NCBI GenBank assembly: GCA_023055425.1
Contig: JALGPY010000009.1
Location: 20,791,775 to 20,855,774, forward strand
Direction: 5' to 3'
DNA length: 64,000 nt
From: Linanthus parryae
Lineage: Eukaryota; Streptophyta; Magnoliopsida; Ericales; Polemoniaceae
In this document: piece by piece, positions 44,401 to 53,580 of the stretch
Layout: each line of letters begins with the position of its first letter
How positions within the stretch are numbered: the first letter of the stretch is position 1
Notes under the pieces: model-generated
Databases searched by the model: none
What the model was told of the DNA's origin: nothing
The model's input: the letters and a program-made list of their open reading frames with translations, nothing else
Translations under genes and position numbers: made by a program

Positions 44401-47400
44401 CAGTTAAACTTTTTGTTATCCTCAGTCCTAATGTTTGCAGTGCTCTCATAAGCCTCTTTGGTTCTAAACTTACCTTCCTTGTTCTCAGCCCAGGAGATGA
44501 AATCATGATTGTTACTAGCATTAGGGATTCTGACAATGAGGATGTCCTCAATTTGCTTCTTGACTACCAAAGTTTCCAGGACCAACCACAATTTTCAATA
44601 ACCACTTTGCACAGTTCTATTGGGAGGCAGGAGAATTTTTTTAGTGCTCTAAAAGAGCACAACGTGGTGCTCTACAACCAATGAGTGTATGCCAACCATA
44701 GTTATCAAAATCTTACGATTCACGATTCGTATCCCACGATTCGATTCGATTCGATTCACCCATGAAACGATGCGAATCCCTTGGTGAATTTCACTGAATC
44801 CCGATTCAAGATTCCGAATCTTACGATTCAGTTGCGATTCAATCCGATTCATACGATTCACCATCGATTCAGCTGAAGGTTTATTTGAGTTAGAGCTCAA
44901 GTGTAGGAAATAAAACTTCCATTTTCTCGGAATGTTTTGCAACATGTGTTAGTTTTAAAATGACTTGTACATTTCTTTTAGTCAAAGGCTAGTAGTTTTC
45001 TATTATTTTATATCTCCCTGGCATCTCAATAGTTCCTTGCTCCACCTGTCTTTCTATATCTTCATTATAAAAATTGTGTAAAGTTTCTTATCACTAGCTA
45101 GGGATGCGAGTTTCTGAAACTAGGAGCTTTGTTTTTGTAAACTTATGAATATATTAGCTCACACATGTTATAGTTTAGTAAAATATGTTATTATATGGAC
45201 CTAACATAAGTGCAAGCGAATCTTTACGATTCACGATTCGATTCACGATTCAATGAAGGTGAGTTTCGATTCACTATCTGAATCCCGATTTGACAACTAT
45301 ATTGCCAACTACTGACTGTTTAAATAAGTGGTGCACTGTCATTGGTTGTAGAGCACCACATGGTGCTCTTTTGGAGTACTAAAAAATTTCTCGGGAGGCA
45401 GGGTGCAGGTTTCAGCAAGACATTTATTACCAACACCACCAGTCATTCCAAAACAAAATCCCATCCCCTTTCCCAATGCCACTTCATGTTTTTGTTTAGA
45501 ACAGGTTTAGTGCTGATAATTCCTTTCCAAGTGTGAGAGCCGTTACTTTTCTTCTTCCAATTGTTCCAGTTTGACTAAATTGCACCAGCTTGTGTGGATT
45601 TAGTACCCATAGTTTCAATTGCAGCATCCGTGGTACCCATACTTTCAATTTGTTGCAACCGTGGTACCACCGTTAACTTTCCACCCGTATGTTGGATGAA
45701 AACATATAAAAAGACTAGTGCGCTCCTAATTTTCGCCCCTACAATTTTGTAAATAGTTTTTATAGAATATTGAATTGATTAATTTATTTATTTATTTACA
45801 TATATATGCATGTATTTGTAAATGTCAAAAAAAATTACTTGTCATCGTATTAATTAAAAATTTAGTTAGTTCTACTCAGGAGTCTAATTTTAGAAAAATT
45901 TAATTATATTAAATTTAATAATTTCCTTGTCATAGTAATAAATTAATAAATTTGTTATAACTTTATTCATCGAATGAAATATTTATCTGAAATTTAAAAA
46001 GTGTATTTTTTATAAGTAAATATTTAAATTTTAAAAATTAATTTTATGAAATCTTTAATTGTTGTTAAAATTTATTATTTTTATAAAATTTGGAGTGAAA
46101 ATGAGGGGCACAGTAGTCTTCTTACACATTTCCATCTAAAATATGGATGGAAAGTTCACCGTTGCAACAAATTAGAAGTATGGGTACTGTGGATGCTACA
46201 ATTGAAACTACGGGTACTAAATCCACACAAAAACCAAACTTTGGGTACCGCCGATGCAATTTAGCCTTCCAGTTTCCATTGGCTTTGTACTTCTTCCTAA
46301 GAATCTGAACCCAGATTTTCTTATCATTTTACACCATATTCCTGCCAAATTTGGACAAAATAGCAGTGTTGGCAATCCTGGTTTTCCTCAAACTAAGGCC
46401 ACCCTCACCTTTACAACTACAAACCTTGTCCCACCCCACAAGGTGAATTTTCTTATGGTTGTCATTGGAACCCCAGAGAAAATTCCTATTTAATTTGTCA
46501 AGCTCATCACAAACACTAGTGGGAAGGTGAATAGTTTGCATAACAAAGGAGGGAATAGAAGAAGTGACAGACTTAATCAAGATAAATCAACCTGCAACAG
46601 GGAGAGCTTTGGCCTTCCAACCACTCAAGCTTTTTTGAACTCTCTCAATCAGGTTCTTAAAAGTGTCTTTATTCACTCTAGAATGAATCATGGTACCAAG
46701 ATAGATACCCAGGTCAGGTAAGTTTGAAACCAGCAGCATGGCAAAGATCTTTAGCAACAATGTTGTTAATATTAGGGGAGCAGTAGATGCAAGACTTTCC
46801 CATATTCACTTTAAGCCCAGAGACATTGCTTAAGTCATGAAGGACTTCCCTAACACATTGAACCATTTCCAGATTAGCTTCAGAAAAGAGAATGATGTCA
46901 TCAGCATAGAAATTGAGGGTAAGAGCCATAGCTTCTCTAGAAGCTTTAACACCGTGCCAGCAGTTCTCCACTTTGTTGTGGATTAGCATGCTAAGCTTGT
47001 CCAAAGAACAAAAATATAGGGAGACAGGGGGGCCTTGTCTGATCCCCCTACTAGGCCTAAAAATAATTTGTAGCTTCACCATTCCATAACACAGAGTAAC
47101 TCACACCAGTGATGCAGCTCATAATCAAATTAACAATATTAGTAGTCAGATTCAAATCAAGGAGAGCTTTACTGACAAAATCCCAATTCAGGGTATCATA
47201 AGCTTTTGCCAAATCAATCTTGTAAACAAGACCCCCAACCTTCCCTTTCTTGAATTTTAAAGTGTTAATGACTCCTGGGTAATAATGATGTTATCCGTAA
47301 TATTTCTACCAGGGATAAAATTACTTTGCAAGGGTTAATGAGCTTGTCCAGGTAAGGTCTATATAGATTCTCAAACCAACAAGAAGATGCTTCCATGGCA

Positions 47401-47828
47401 ATTTTCTCCTTTTGTGCAAACACCAACTTGGTCGTCTCGTTTACGTTTGTTTGTTTCATAGTTAGGGGAGAACCCTTAAGGTAATAAGTACAAATTATGA
47501 CCAGAAATTTCATACATGTAAAATACTGCTTGCTGGATACAAATGTGTCACAATTCCAGCGCCTAGTCTAAAGGTTATTTCATTTGTTCGACATCAAGTT
47601 TATGTTTCACGAGCTTTGAGTTGTGTAAATGAAATTCATCCTTGTACACACGATGACCTATCATTCTGCTGTTTTCTTCATTGCTTATAAACTGATTGCT
47701 TGTCCCTCTGAGATATAGGTCTATCTGATATTGGATGAGTTCATTCTTGCCGGGGAGCTCCAAGAAACTAGCAAGAGGGTAAGTTTAACATCCTCAAAAC
47801 CTGACTTGAATAATACTTCAAACTGAAC

Positions 47829-47916
<88 letters not shown>

Positions 47917-48008
47917 GCGTGTGCGCGAAGGATTTTGAACTTCCCGGCCTTGCATATCTCGTGCAGGCTATTATAGAAAGAATGGGGGAGCTGGAAAAGC
48001 TGGACTGA
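37578..48008 (+). CDS. AP2S: AP-2 complex subunit sigma (six exons)
   Basis: Exons: 37578-37580 (ATG only), 37694-37792, 37867-37917, 40615-40788, 47719-47778 and 47967-48008. All introns are GT-AG and the frame stays open for 142 residues, the usual length of plant AP-2 sigma. The protein begins [20 protein letters not shown] and has the longin-fold sigma-adaptin landmarks [39 protein letters not shown] and [12 protein letters not shown]. It is the small subunit of the plasma-membrane clathrin adaptor and helps bind dileucine cargo in endocytosis. Introns are 113, 74, 2697, 6930 and 188 bases. Introns 3 and 4 are swollen by a tandem duplication and transposons. The LINE ends 188 bases before the ATG. 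No lesion is seen in any exon, so the gene is probably functional. Confidence 0.95.
38091..39408. repeat. 661-bp tandem duplication in AP2S intron 3
   Basis: Unit 1 is 38091-38751 and unit 2 is 38752 to about 39408. Both begin TTCAAATCTGG and end CAATTAGTCTTTT. They differ by scattered substitutions and small indels. Each contains GTATCGTATCGTATCGTG. No coding sequence is visible. It accounts for about half of the intron. Confidence 0.9.
39520..39990. repeat. Inverted-repeat-rich segment in AP2S intron 3
   Basis: It contains GATACGTATCGTATC, followed by several copies of AAACGGCCGTTTT-type palindromes (about 39780-39860) within C/T-rich sequence. GTGTGAATTTTA near 39709 has an inverse, AATAAAATTCACAC, near 39865. 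This suggests a foldback element but the ends are not defined. Confidence 0.4.
41407..41464. repeat. (TAA)n microsatellite
   Basis: About 19 TAA units inside the hAT-like MITE of intron 4. Confidence 0.95.
41763..41827 (+). repeat. tRNA-like segment inside hAT-like MITE
   Basis: TGGCCCAGTGG fits the A-box consensus and GAGTTCGAACCTC contains the B-box, about 45 bases apart. GCCAGC complementarity at the ends is weak. It is probably a tRNA-derived relic carried in the element. Confidence 0.55.
42023..43369. other. AP2S intron 4 sequence, nothing recognised
   Basis: AT-rich intronic sequence. The frame at 42985-43179 shows no motif. No paired repeats were found. Confidence 0.4.
43377..44037 (-). 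pseudogene. LINE RNase H domain (intron 4)
   Basis: The reverse frame 44037-43789 contains [19 protein letters not shown], the start of the RVT_3 RNase H. 43703-43377 contains [12 protein letters not shown] and [14 protein letters not shown], the later landmarks. A frame change lies between them. Confidence 0.75.
44086..44600 (-). pseudogene. LINE zf-RVT region (intron 4)
   Basis: The reverse frames 44591-44370 and 44551-44324 read [19 protein letters not shown] and [17 protein letters not shown]. 44397-44086 reads [18 protein letters not shown], which matches the zinc-binding end of zf-RVT with substitutions. All are broken. Confidence 0.7.
44631..45392. mobile_element. Mutator-type MITE in intron 4
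   Basis: Terminal inverted repeats of about 55 bases (GAGAATTTTTTTAGTGCTC on the left, its inverse on the right) are flanked by a perfect 9-bp duplication, GGGAGGCAG, at 44622-44630 and 45393-45401. Nine-base duplications are diagnostic of the Mutator superfamily. It carries a second MITE (44698-45302). It splits the LINE zf-RVT region. Confidence 0.9.
44698..45302. mobile_element. hAT-like MITE nested in Mutator MITE
   Basis: The left end CATAGTTATCAAAATC and right end GATTTGACAACTATA are inverse. The flanks ATGCCAAC and TTGCCAAC match at 7 of 8 positions. The interior is full of ACGATTC/GAATCG repeats arranged in both orientations. Confidence 0.65.
45573..46266. mobile_element. Mutator-type MITE with long TIRs in intron 4
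   Basis: Long imperfect TIRs of about 115 bases start GACTAAATTGCA on the left and end TGCAATTTAGCC on the right. A perfect 9-bp duplication, TTCCAGTTT, lies at 45564-45572 and 46267-46275. The AT-rich core (45780-46080) has no transposase. It splits the LINE. Confidence 0.9.
46276..47400 (-). pseudogene. LINE RT remnant (intron 4)
   Basis: The reverse frame 47082-46714 reads [15 protein letters not shown] and [14 protein letters not shown], the RT catalytic box. Upstream, other frames carry a [13 protein letters not shown] segment near 47210 and LDKLINPCK near 47340. 46580-46329 reads [20 protein letters not shown], the post-RT landmark. Homology stops at about 47400, which I take as the truncation point. 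Confidence 0.8.
47830..47927. repeat. Compound (CT)n(GT)n microsatellite in AP2S intron 5
   Basis: About 22 CT units followed by about 20 GT units with GCGT variants occupy over half of the 188-base intron between the last two exons. Confidence 0.95.
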
Positions 48009-48258
48009 GATGTGTTTCACAGGACGACTTCTTCAACCTTATCTGTCCGGTCATGTCAGGCTTGTACCGTTGTTAATTTGTTATGAATCCCAGAGTACCG
48101 ACTTAGATCAACTCAGTTTTCTATTTCTTTATTGATTTAACAAGTTCTCTTTCATGATATCTTTTGTATGCCGATTTTGTTTCTTTATTAATTTGTGGTC
48201 TTCTTTAATGAAGATGACTTGTTAAAGTATCACCGTTTTATATTTCTAATTGAATAGC
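48009..48258 (+). other. AP2S 3' UTR and terminator region
   Basis: T-rich sequence after the TGA at 48006-48008. AATGAA-like and AATTTG-rich signals lie at 48190-48250, but no canonical AATAAA is seen. The cleavage site cannot be placed. Confidence 0.5.
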
Positions 48259-48336
48259 CCTTGTGCTGCTGGGAAAGAGTAAAGCAATTAGCTGAACTAT
48301 TCAGCATTCCAAGAGCCCCGGGCCATTTTGACCTGG
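48259..48336 (+). other. Exon-like open segment, unidentified
   Basis: A 78-base, 26-codon open segment is bounded by AG (TTGAATAG) and GT (GTAATCC). It reads like protein (KQLAELFSIPRAPGHFDL), with balanced codons in an AT-rich setting. I do not recognise the protein. It may be an orphan exon relic, part of an alternative AP2S 3' end, or chance. Confidence 0.3.
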
Positions 48337-48539
48337 TAATCCGTATACATGTCATAGTGACATGATGTTGATTTCACATATGGAGCACTGGATTGTAAAG
48401 ACCATCTGGAAGCATTAGATTTAGAAATATAATGTTACCTTAAAGACTAATATTAGTGCACTTGAGAAAACAAACAAATATGACATGTGAAAGCACAATT
48501 TCAGCACGGTTTAGTAAATTCCCATATCTTTCTCATCAG

Positions 48540-48734
48540 TTTGACTTTTACCATAATTCACTTGATCGCTTTGATCCGGTGATTTGAATAGCAAAATGAT
48601 GTAATTTTTTATAATCTTTTCATGGTGTTACAGAGTAAAATTTGCTTTTATAACACGTTCAAAAAATTATTAAAAAGTCGCATCGTTTTTCATCCAAATC
48701 ACCAGTCAAAGTGACTCAGATACGAGTCAAAAAG
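48540..48734. repeat. Flanking direct repeat (left copy)
   Basis: GATTTGAATAGCAAAATGAT and the following text resemble about 51790-51985 (GATTTGATTAGCAAAATGAT), in the same order and orientation, on the two sides of the triple-LTR array. It seems to be an old tandem duplication into which the array was inserted. Confidence 0.6.
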
Positions 48735-49250
48735 TGACGCCGGGTTATTCACCCACCGAGAGATTACAGCGGAATCAACAATGAAAAAGGAAAAATAACT
48801 AGGGCACGAAGCTCTCTAGAGTTCTAAAGTATTCAATAATCAAAGTCTGACCAAAAATTATCCACAAGCCGGGTATAAATATCTGAAAAGTCTAACAACT
48901 CGAAATATGGTAAAAATCCTAAATTTAATGCTAAATAATAAGTCTAACCTAATAAAATATTCGGCTATAAGATTTATCCAAAACGGGTTTAAATGAAAAT
49001 CCTAATTAAAGAAATAAATATTCTGAAAAATAGAAAAGAGTTGATTTCGACCCTTAAACAGCCGATTTTGGCCAAATCTAGGCGGTGCCCGTGATAAATC
49101 ACGGGTTGTTTTAGAATATCGTTTCCAGTCAAAATTATGTATGGTTCCACCCAAATCTCGCATCCTTCAATTCTGCCTCTGATTCTGCGCTTTGACCGAA
49201 ACTGCTTTCCTGGACGCGACTGATTAATTCTCAAATTTTCTCCTGCATGA
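48735..49250 (-). repeat. LTR A
   Basis: On + it runs TGACGCCGGG to CTCCTGCATGA. The terminal base pattern differs from LTR B and C, which end GCATCA. It is the 3' LTR in the element's own orientation. Confidence 0.88.
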
Positions 49251-49997
49251 GTCACCCCCTCTTCAAAAGAACTCGTCATCGAGTTCAATCTAGACACATG
49301 ACTGAAAGTGTCCACCAAGAATGGATCACAATAGAAAGATGGTGGCTTTATCGGAAAGATGAAGGATGTCGACTTCAAAAGTACATCGAAATTGACCTCG
49401 CATTCCTCCAATTCATGGTAGCGAAAGTGCGAAACTGGTCGCGTCTGATAGATCTGCCTCGTCTGTGTCATGTGCGAAACTGGTCACGTCTGATAGCCCT
49501 ACCTCGTCTTCATCTCTATAATCATCGTAAACGGGAGGTTTTGTCCAATCCACCTCACATTCACATGGATTTGAAATTCGCTCATAAAAAACTGCATCAC
49601 GAAAAATATGCTCGATTCGTAGCATACCTGAAGAATCTGGAACATATGTCTTCAAACTCGCTCCTCCATAACGCTCGCTCCAACCACCAGTATCACCGTC
49701 GTAGCGGATCTCAAACGCGGGCTGCGAGTCTTGATCAAAGGTCTTGCACTCCTTGAATTCCCGTGCCGCTAAGGGTCGAGTTAAATCTGCAACTCGCCGC
49801 TGCAAATACCGCACCGCAAGGCTATGGGTTAGGTCTGCAATTTGCCGATGCAAATCTTGTATCATCATAACGTCTTGGACGTTACGTCACCGTTGGGGGG
49901 CATCCTCAGCCGGAACCTGCCCGCAGCCGCCAGGACGTCCACGCACCATCGTTGATGATGATCTTCCTCCCAAGTCGAACTTGCTCTGATACCAAAC
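49251..49997 (-). pseudogene. gag-like frame, internal copy 1
   Basis: Reverse orientation. After the primer site the leader begins MVRGRPGG and meets a stop. From 49868 to 49413 an open 151-codon frame starts MMIQDLHRQIADL and is rich in Arg, Asp and Glu (YDDYRDEDEVGLSD). The primer-site-proximal position and Q-D-L-x-x-Q-I-A-D-L-type coiled start resemble Gypsy gag N-termini. A second frame (49471-48989) runs through the purine tract into the LTR. No protease, RT or integrase is present. Confidence 0.7.
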
Positions 49998-50514
49998 TGA
50001 CGCCGGGTTATTCACCCACCGAGGGATTACAACGGAATCAACAATGAAAAAGGGAAAAGAACTAGGGCACGAAGCTCTCTAGAGTTTTGAAGTATTCAAT
50101 AATCAAAGTCTGACCAAAAATTATCCACAAGCCGGGTATAAATATCTGAAAAGTCTAACAACTCGAAATATGGTAAAAATCCTAGATTTAATGCTAAATA
50201 ACAAGTCTAACCTAATAAAATATTCAGCTATAAGATTTACCCAAAACGGGTTTAAATGAAAATCCTAATTAAAGAAATAAATATTCTGAAAAATAGAAAA
50301 GAGGTGATTTCGACTCTTAAACAGTCGGTTTTGGCCAAATCGAGGCGGTGCCCGTGATAAATCATTGGTTGTTTTCAGAATATCGTTTCCAGTCAAAATG
50401 ATGTATGGTTCCACCCAACTCTCGCATCCTTCAATTCTGCCTCTGATTCTGCGCTTTGACCGAAACTGCTTTCCTGGACGCGACTGATTAATTCTCCAAT
50501 TTTCTCCTGCATCA
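49998..50514 (-). repeat. LTR B (shared middle LTR)
   Basis: 517 bases, nearly identical to LTR A and C. It serves as the 5' LTR of one unit and the 3' LTR of the other. Confidence 0.88.
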
Positions 50515-51261
50515 GTCACCCCCTCTTCAAAAGAACTCGTCCTCAAGTTCAATCTAGACACATAAATGAAAGTGTCCACCAAGAATGGATCACAATAGAA
50601 AGATGGTGGCTTTATCGGAAAGATGAAGGATGTCGACTTCAAAAGTACATCGGAATTGACCTCGCATTCCTCCAATTCATGGTAGCGAAAGTGCGAAACA
50701 GGTCGCGTCTGATAGATCTGCCTCGTCTGTGTCATGTGCGAAACTGGTCACGTCTGATAGCCCTACCTCGTCTTCGTCTCTATAATCATCTTAAACGGGA
50801 GGTTTTTTCCAATCCACCTCACGTTCACATGGATTTGAAATTCTCTCATAAAAAACTGCATCACGGAAAATATGCTCGATTCGTAGCATACCTGAAGAAT
50901 CTGGAACATATGTTTTCAAACTCGCTCCTCCATAACGCTCGCTCCAACCACCAGTATCACCGTCGTAGCGGATCTCAAACGCGGGCTGCGAGTCTTGATC
51001 AAAGGTCTTGCACTCCTTGAATTCCCGTGCCGCTAAGGGTCGAGTTAAATCTGCAACTCGCCGCTGCAAATACCGCACCGCAAGGCTATGGGTTAGGTCT
51101 GCAATTTGCCGATGCAAATCTTGTATCATCATAACGTCTTGGACGTTACGTCACCGTTGGGGGGCATCCTCAGCCGGAACCTGCCCGCAGCCGCCAGGAC
51201 GTCCACGCACCATCGTTGATGATGATCTTCCTCCCAAGTCGAACTTGCTCTGATACCAAAC
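50515..51261 (-). pseudogene. gag-like frame, internal copy 2
   Basis: Same length and content as copy 1 with a few substitutions. Its reverse frame 51132-50791 is shorter because a substitution makes a stop after KKPPV. The second frame (50735-50265) again reads into the LTR. Confidence 0.7.
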
Positions 51262-51773
51262 TGACGCCGGGTTATTCACCCACTGAGGGATTACAGCGGA
51301 ATCAACAATGAAAAAGGGAAAAGAACTAGGGCACGAAGCTCTCTAGTGTTCTGAAGTATTCAATAATCAAAGTCTGACCAAAAATTATCCACAAGCCGGG
51401 TATAAATATCTGAAAAGTCTAACAACTCGAAATATAAAAATCCTAAATTTAATGCTAAATAATAAGTCTAACCTAATAAAATATTCAGCTATAAGATTTA
51501 CCCAAACGGGTTTAAATAAAAATCCTAATTAAAGAAATAAATATTCTGAAAAATAGAAAAGAGGTGATTTCGACCCTTAAACAGCTGATTTTGGCCAAAT
51601 CTAGGCGGTGCCCGTGATAAATCACGGGTTGTTTTAGAATATCGTTTCCAGTCAAAATTATGTATGGTTCCACCCAAATCTCGCATCCTTCAATTCTGCC
51701 TCTGATTCTGCGCTTTGACCGAAACTGTTTTCCTGGACGCGACTGATTAATTCTCCAATTTTCTCCTGCATCA
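51262..51773 (-). repeat. LTR C
   Basis: 512 bases, followed by the AAAAG duplication. In element orientation it is the outermost 5' LTR. Confidence 0.88.
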
Positions 51774-51778
51774 AAAAG

Positions 51779-52207
51779 TCAACTTGTGGTAAGTGCTAGT
51801 AACATATTCACCGAGTCACTTGACCAGGTGATTTGATTAGCAAAATGATACAAGAATTCGGTAATCTTTGCATGATATTGTAGACTAAACTTTACTCTAT
51901 AACACCATGAATTTTTTTCCAAAAGACCAAATTGTTTGGCTATCTAAATTATCAGTTAAAATGACCCAGTTACGTGTTAAAAAGTCAAACCAAGACATTT
52001 CATACTATTTGTGGAGTGTGCCCGGGTTGTGATTTTTCTGGCTCCAGTGATGCCTATATCTATCTTTTCTTTCCACATGTGCACGGAAAAGCTTGGAATG
52101 GAAAATACATCGAATCTCCACCTCTCCTGTGAATCCTCCTCGCTCGCGAAGTTTCTTCTATTGATTCGCAAACTGTCTTTCCAATGTCATTCTATCATTT
52201 TCAGTAC
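51779..52207. other. Flank between LTR array and PIF element
   Basis: It starts with the right copy of the 195-base direct repeat (to about 51985). 51990-52205 is less AT rich, with open frames on both strands but no motif that I recognise. Confidence 0.4.
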
Positions 52208-53580
52208 TTAGGCCCCGCTTACATTACCTAAATTTAGACGATTTTTTATCTTTTTTTAAGTCATAAAAGAAGTTCTAATCAGGTCATTTTCGTTAAAATT
52301 TATGTCTAATAATTTTTTTACCTTTATATAAGGCCCTGCTTTCTTTACCTAAATTTAGGTGACTTTTTATCTTTTTTTAGAAAAAGATAAAAAGGTTGTT
52401 TACTTTGTGCCTAATAAGTTTTCTAAAAAGTTTTAGCTACCTTTTCAGTAGAAAAGGTTGTTTACTTAACTTCTATTTTATCTCCTAAAAAGTAGTTTTA
52501 AGGAGTAAAAAGATAAAAAAAGTTGAAGTTCGAAAAACCTTACTTTTTTCTCCTAAAACTGTTGTAAATCGATAATTACCAATATTATCCTATTATAGTG
52601 CATGATAATTACCAATATTATCCTAAACTCACATTTCTACACAAACTGTACAACTCATACACATCTCATATCAACTGGGGTCATACTTATCTTCAGTTGG
52701 CGCCATACATATCTTCAGTTGGCGCCATACATATCACTTTCGTCATCGCCTATTTATAATTCTTTGAGTCTTCACGTCATTTACAATTGCAGCAGTTGTA
52801 TCTTGGCGGACGGTGGCTCTAGCTGCTGTGCGTTGGCGGTTGCCAGTAGTGCTCCAACTCTCGAGTGTCATCAACTAAGATCGGTAAGTATTGCTACCCT
52901 GTGATCCATGTTCGTTCCGTAATATATATTAAATGATTGTTGTTTCTATGTTGCTGAAAAGTGCCCTGGCTTTTTTGATACATAAATATGTTTACAATTA
53001 TTGTTGTTTGTCACATGGTTTTTTGAAGAAATTTATCAGACCATGCTATGTAAATCAACCCCATGAAAGAAAGAAATGAAAAATATAAAAAAGAAGACGA
53101 ATTTGAAAAGAAAATTAGAGTACCAGAGCAAGAAGAAGGAGACGAAGGAGTCTCATGTTAAACCAGAGAGAGAAGTGGGAGAGAGAGAGATTTGTTTACA
53201 CCCTTGACTTGAGTAGCAGTTTGAGAATTTATTAATAAAACTAACTAGTTGTTGGAATAGCCATCAGTTCTCTATAGTGAAATAGGCATCAGTTCTCCAT
53301 AAAACTGAGCTTTGTTTGATTGTATAACTAATTAAATCCCTGAGTAATTAAAGTAAGTTGTGGCGTTGTGCTCATATGTATGCTAAAGAGGCCTGCTATA
53401 TATCACCATTTTAGTTCACTGCTTAGGTGTTAGATTCAAAATGGTTATAGTTATTCTGTGAGGTTATGTATGTTGTCAACTTTGCTTGACTATTAATTTT
53501 TATCTCATTAATTATGTGTCACTTGGAGTACATTTTTACACTTAATTACATTTACTGTATTAAGCAGTGAGTGTTTGGTT

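Larger units (their letters stand above)
43370..47400 (-). mobile_element. 5'-truncated L1-type LINE in AP2S intron 4
   Basis: On the reverse strand, from about 47400 down, there are late RT (47380-46714, box YADD), the post-RT region (46580-46276), zf-RVT (44600-44086) and RNase H (44037-43377). Endonuclease and ORF1 are absent, so it is 5' truncated. Many frames are broken. It is interrupted by two Mutator-type MITEs (44631-45392 and 45573-46266). It lies antisense to AP2S. Confidence 0.82.
48735..51773 (-). mobile_element. Triple-LTR gag-only retrotransposon array
   Basis: Order on the + strand: LTR A 48735-49250, internal 1 49251-49997, LTR B 49998-50514, internal 2 50515-51261, LTR C 51262-51773. 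A single perfect 5-bp duplication, AAAAG, encloses the whole array (48730-48734 and 51774-51778). Orientation is reverse: the primer site (GCTCTGATACCA on +) abuts LTR B and LTR C, and a GAGGGGGTGAC purine tract abuts LTR A and LTR B. Both internals are 747 bases and nearly identical. Each carries only a gag-like frame and no pol, so the unit is a non-autonomous TR-GAG-like element. Confidence 0.9.

Noticed and set aside
49247..51253. Forward open frames repeated in the LTR array
   Set aside because: They are antisense to the gag-like frame, whose direction is fixed by primer site and purine tract.
48735..51773. Regular spaced repeats that could suggest an array of the CRISPR type
   Set aside because: Units are 1.26 kb with retroelement LTR ends, primer sites and purine tracts. 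The genome is plant nuclear DNA.
53575..53580. Start of the Harbinger Myb-like protein at TTG 53575
   Set aside because: A plant gene should start at ATG, and the first in-frame ATG is 53581.
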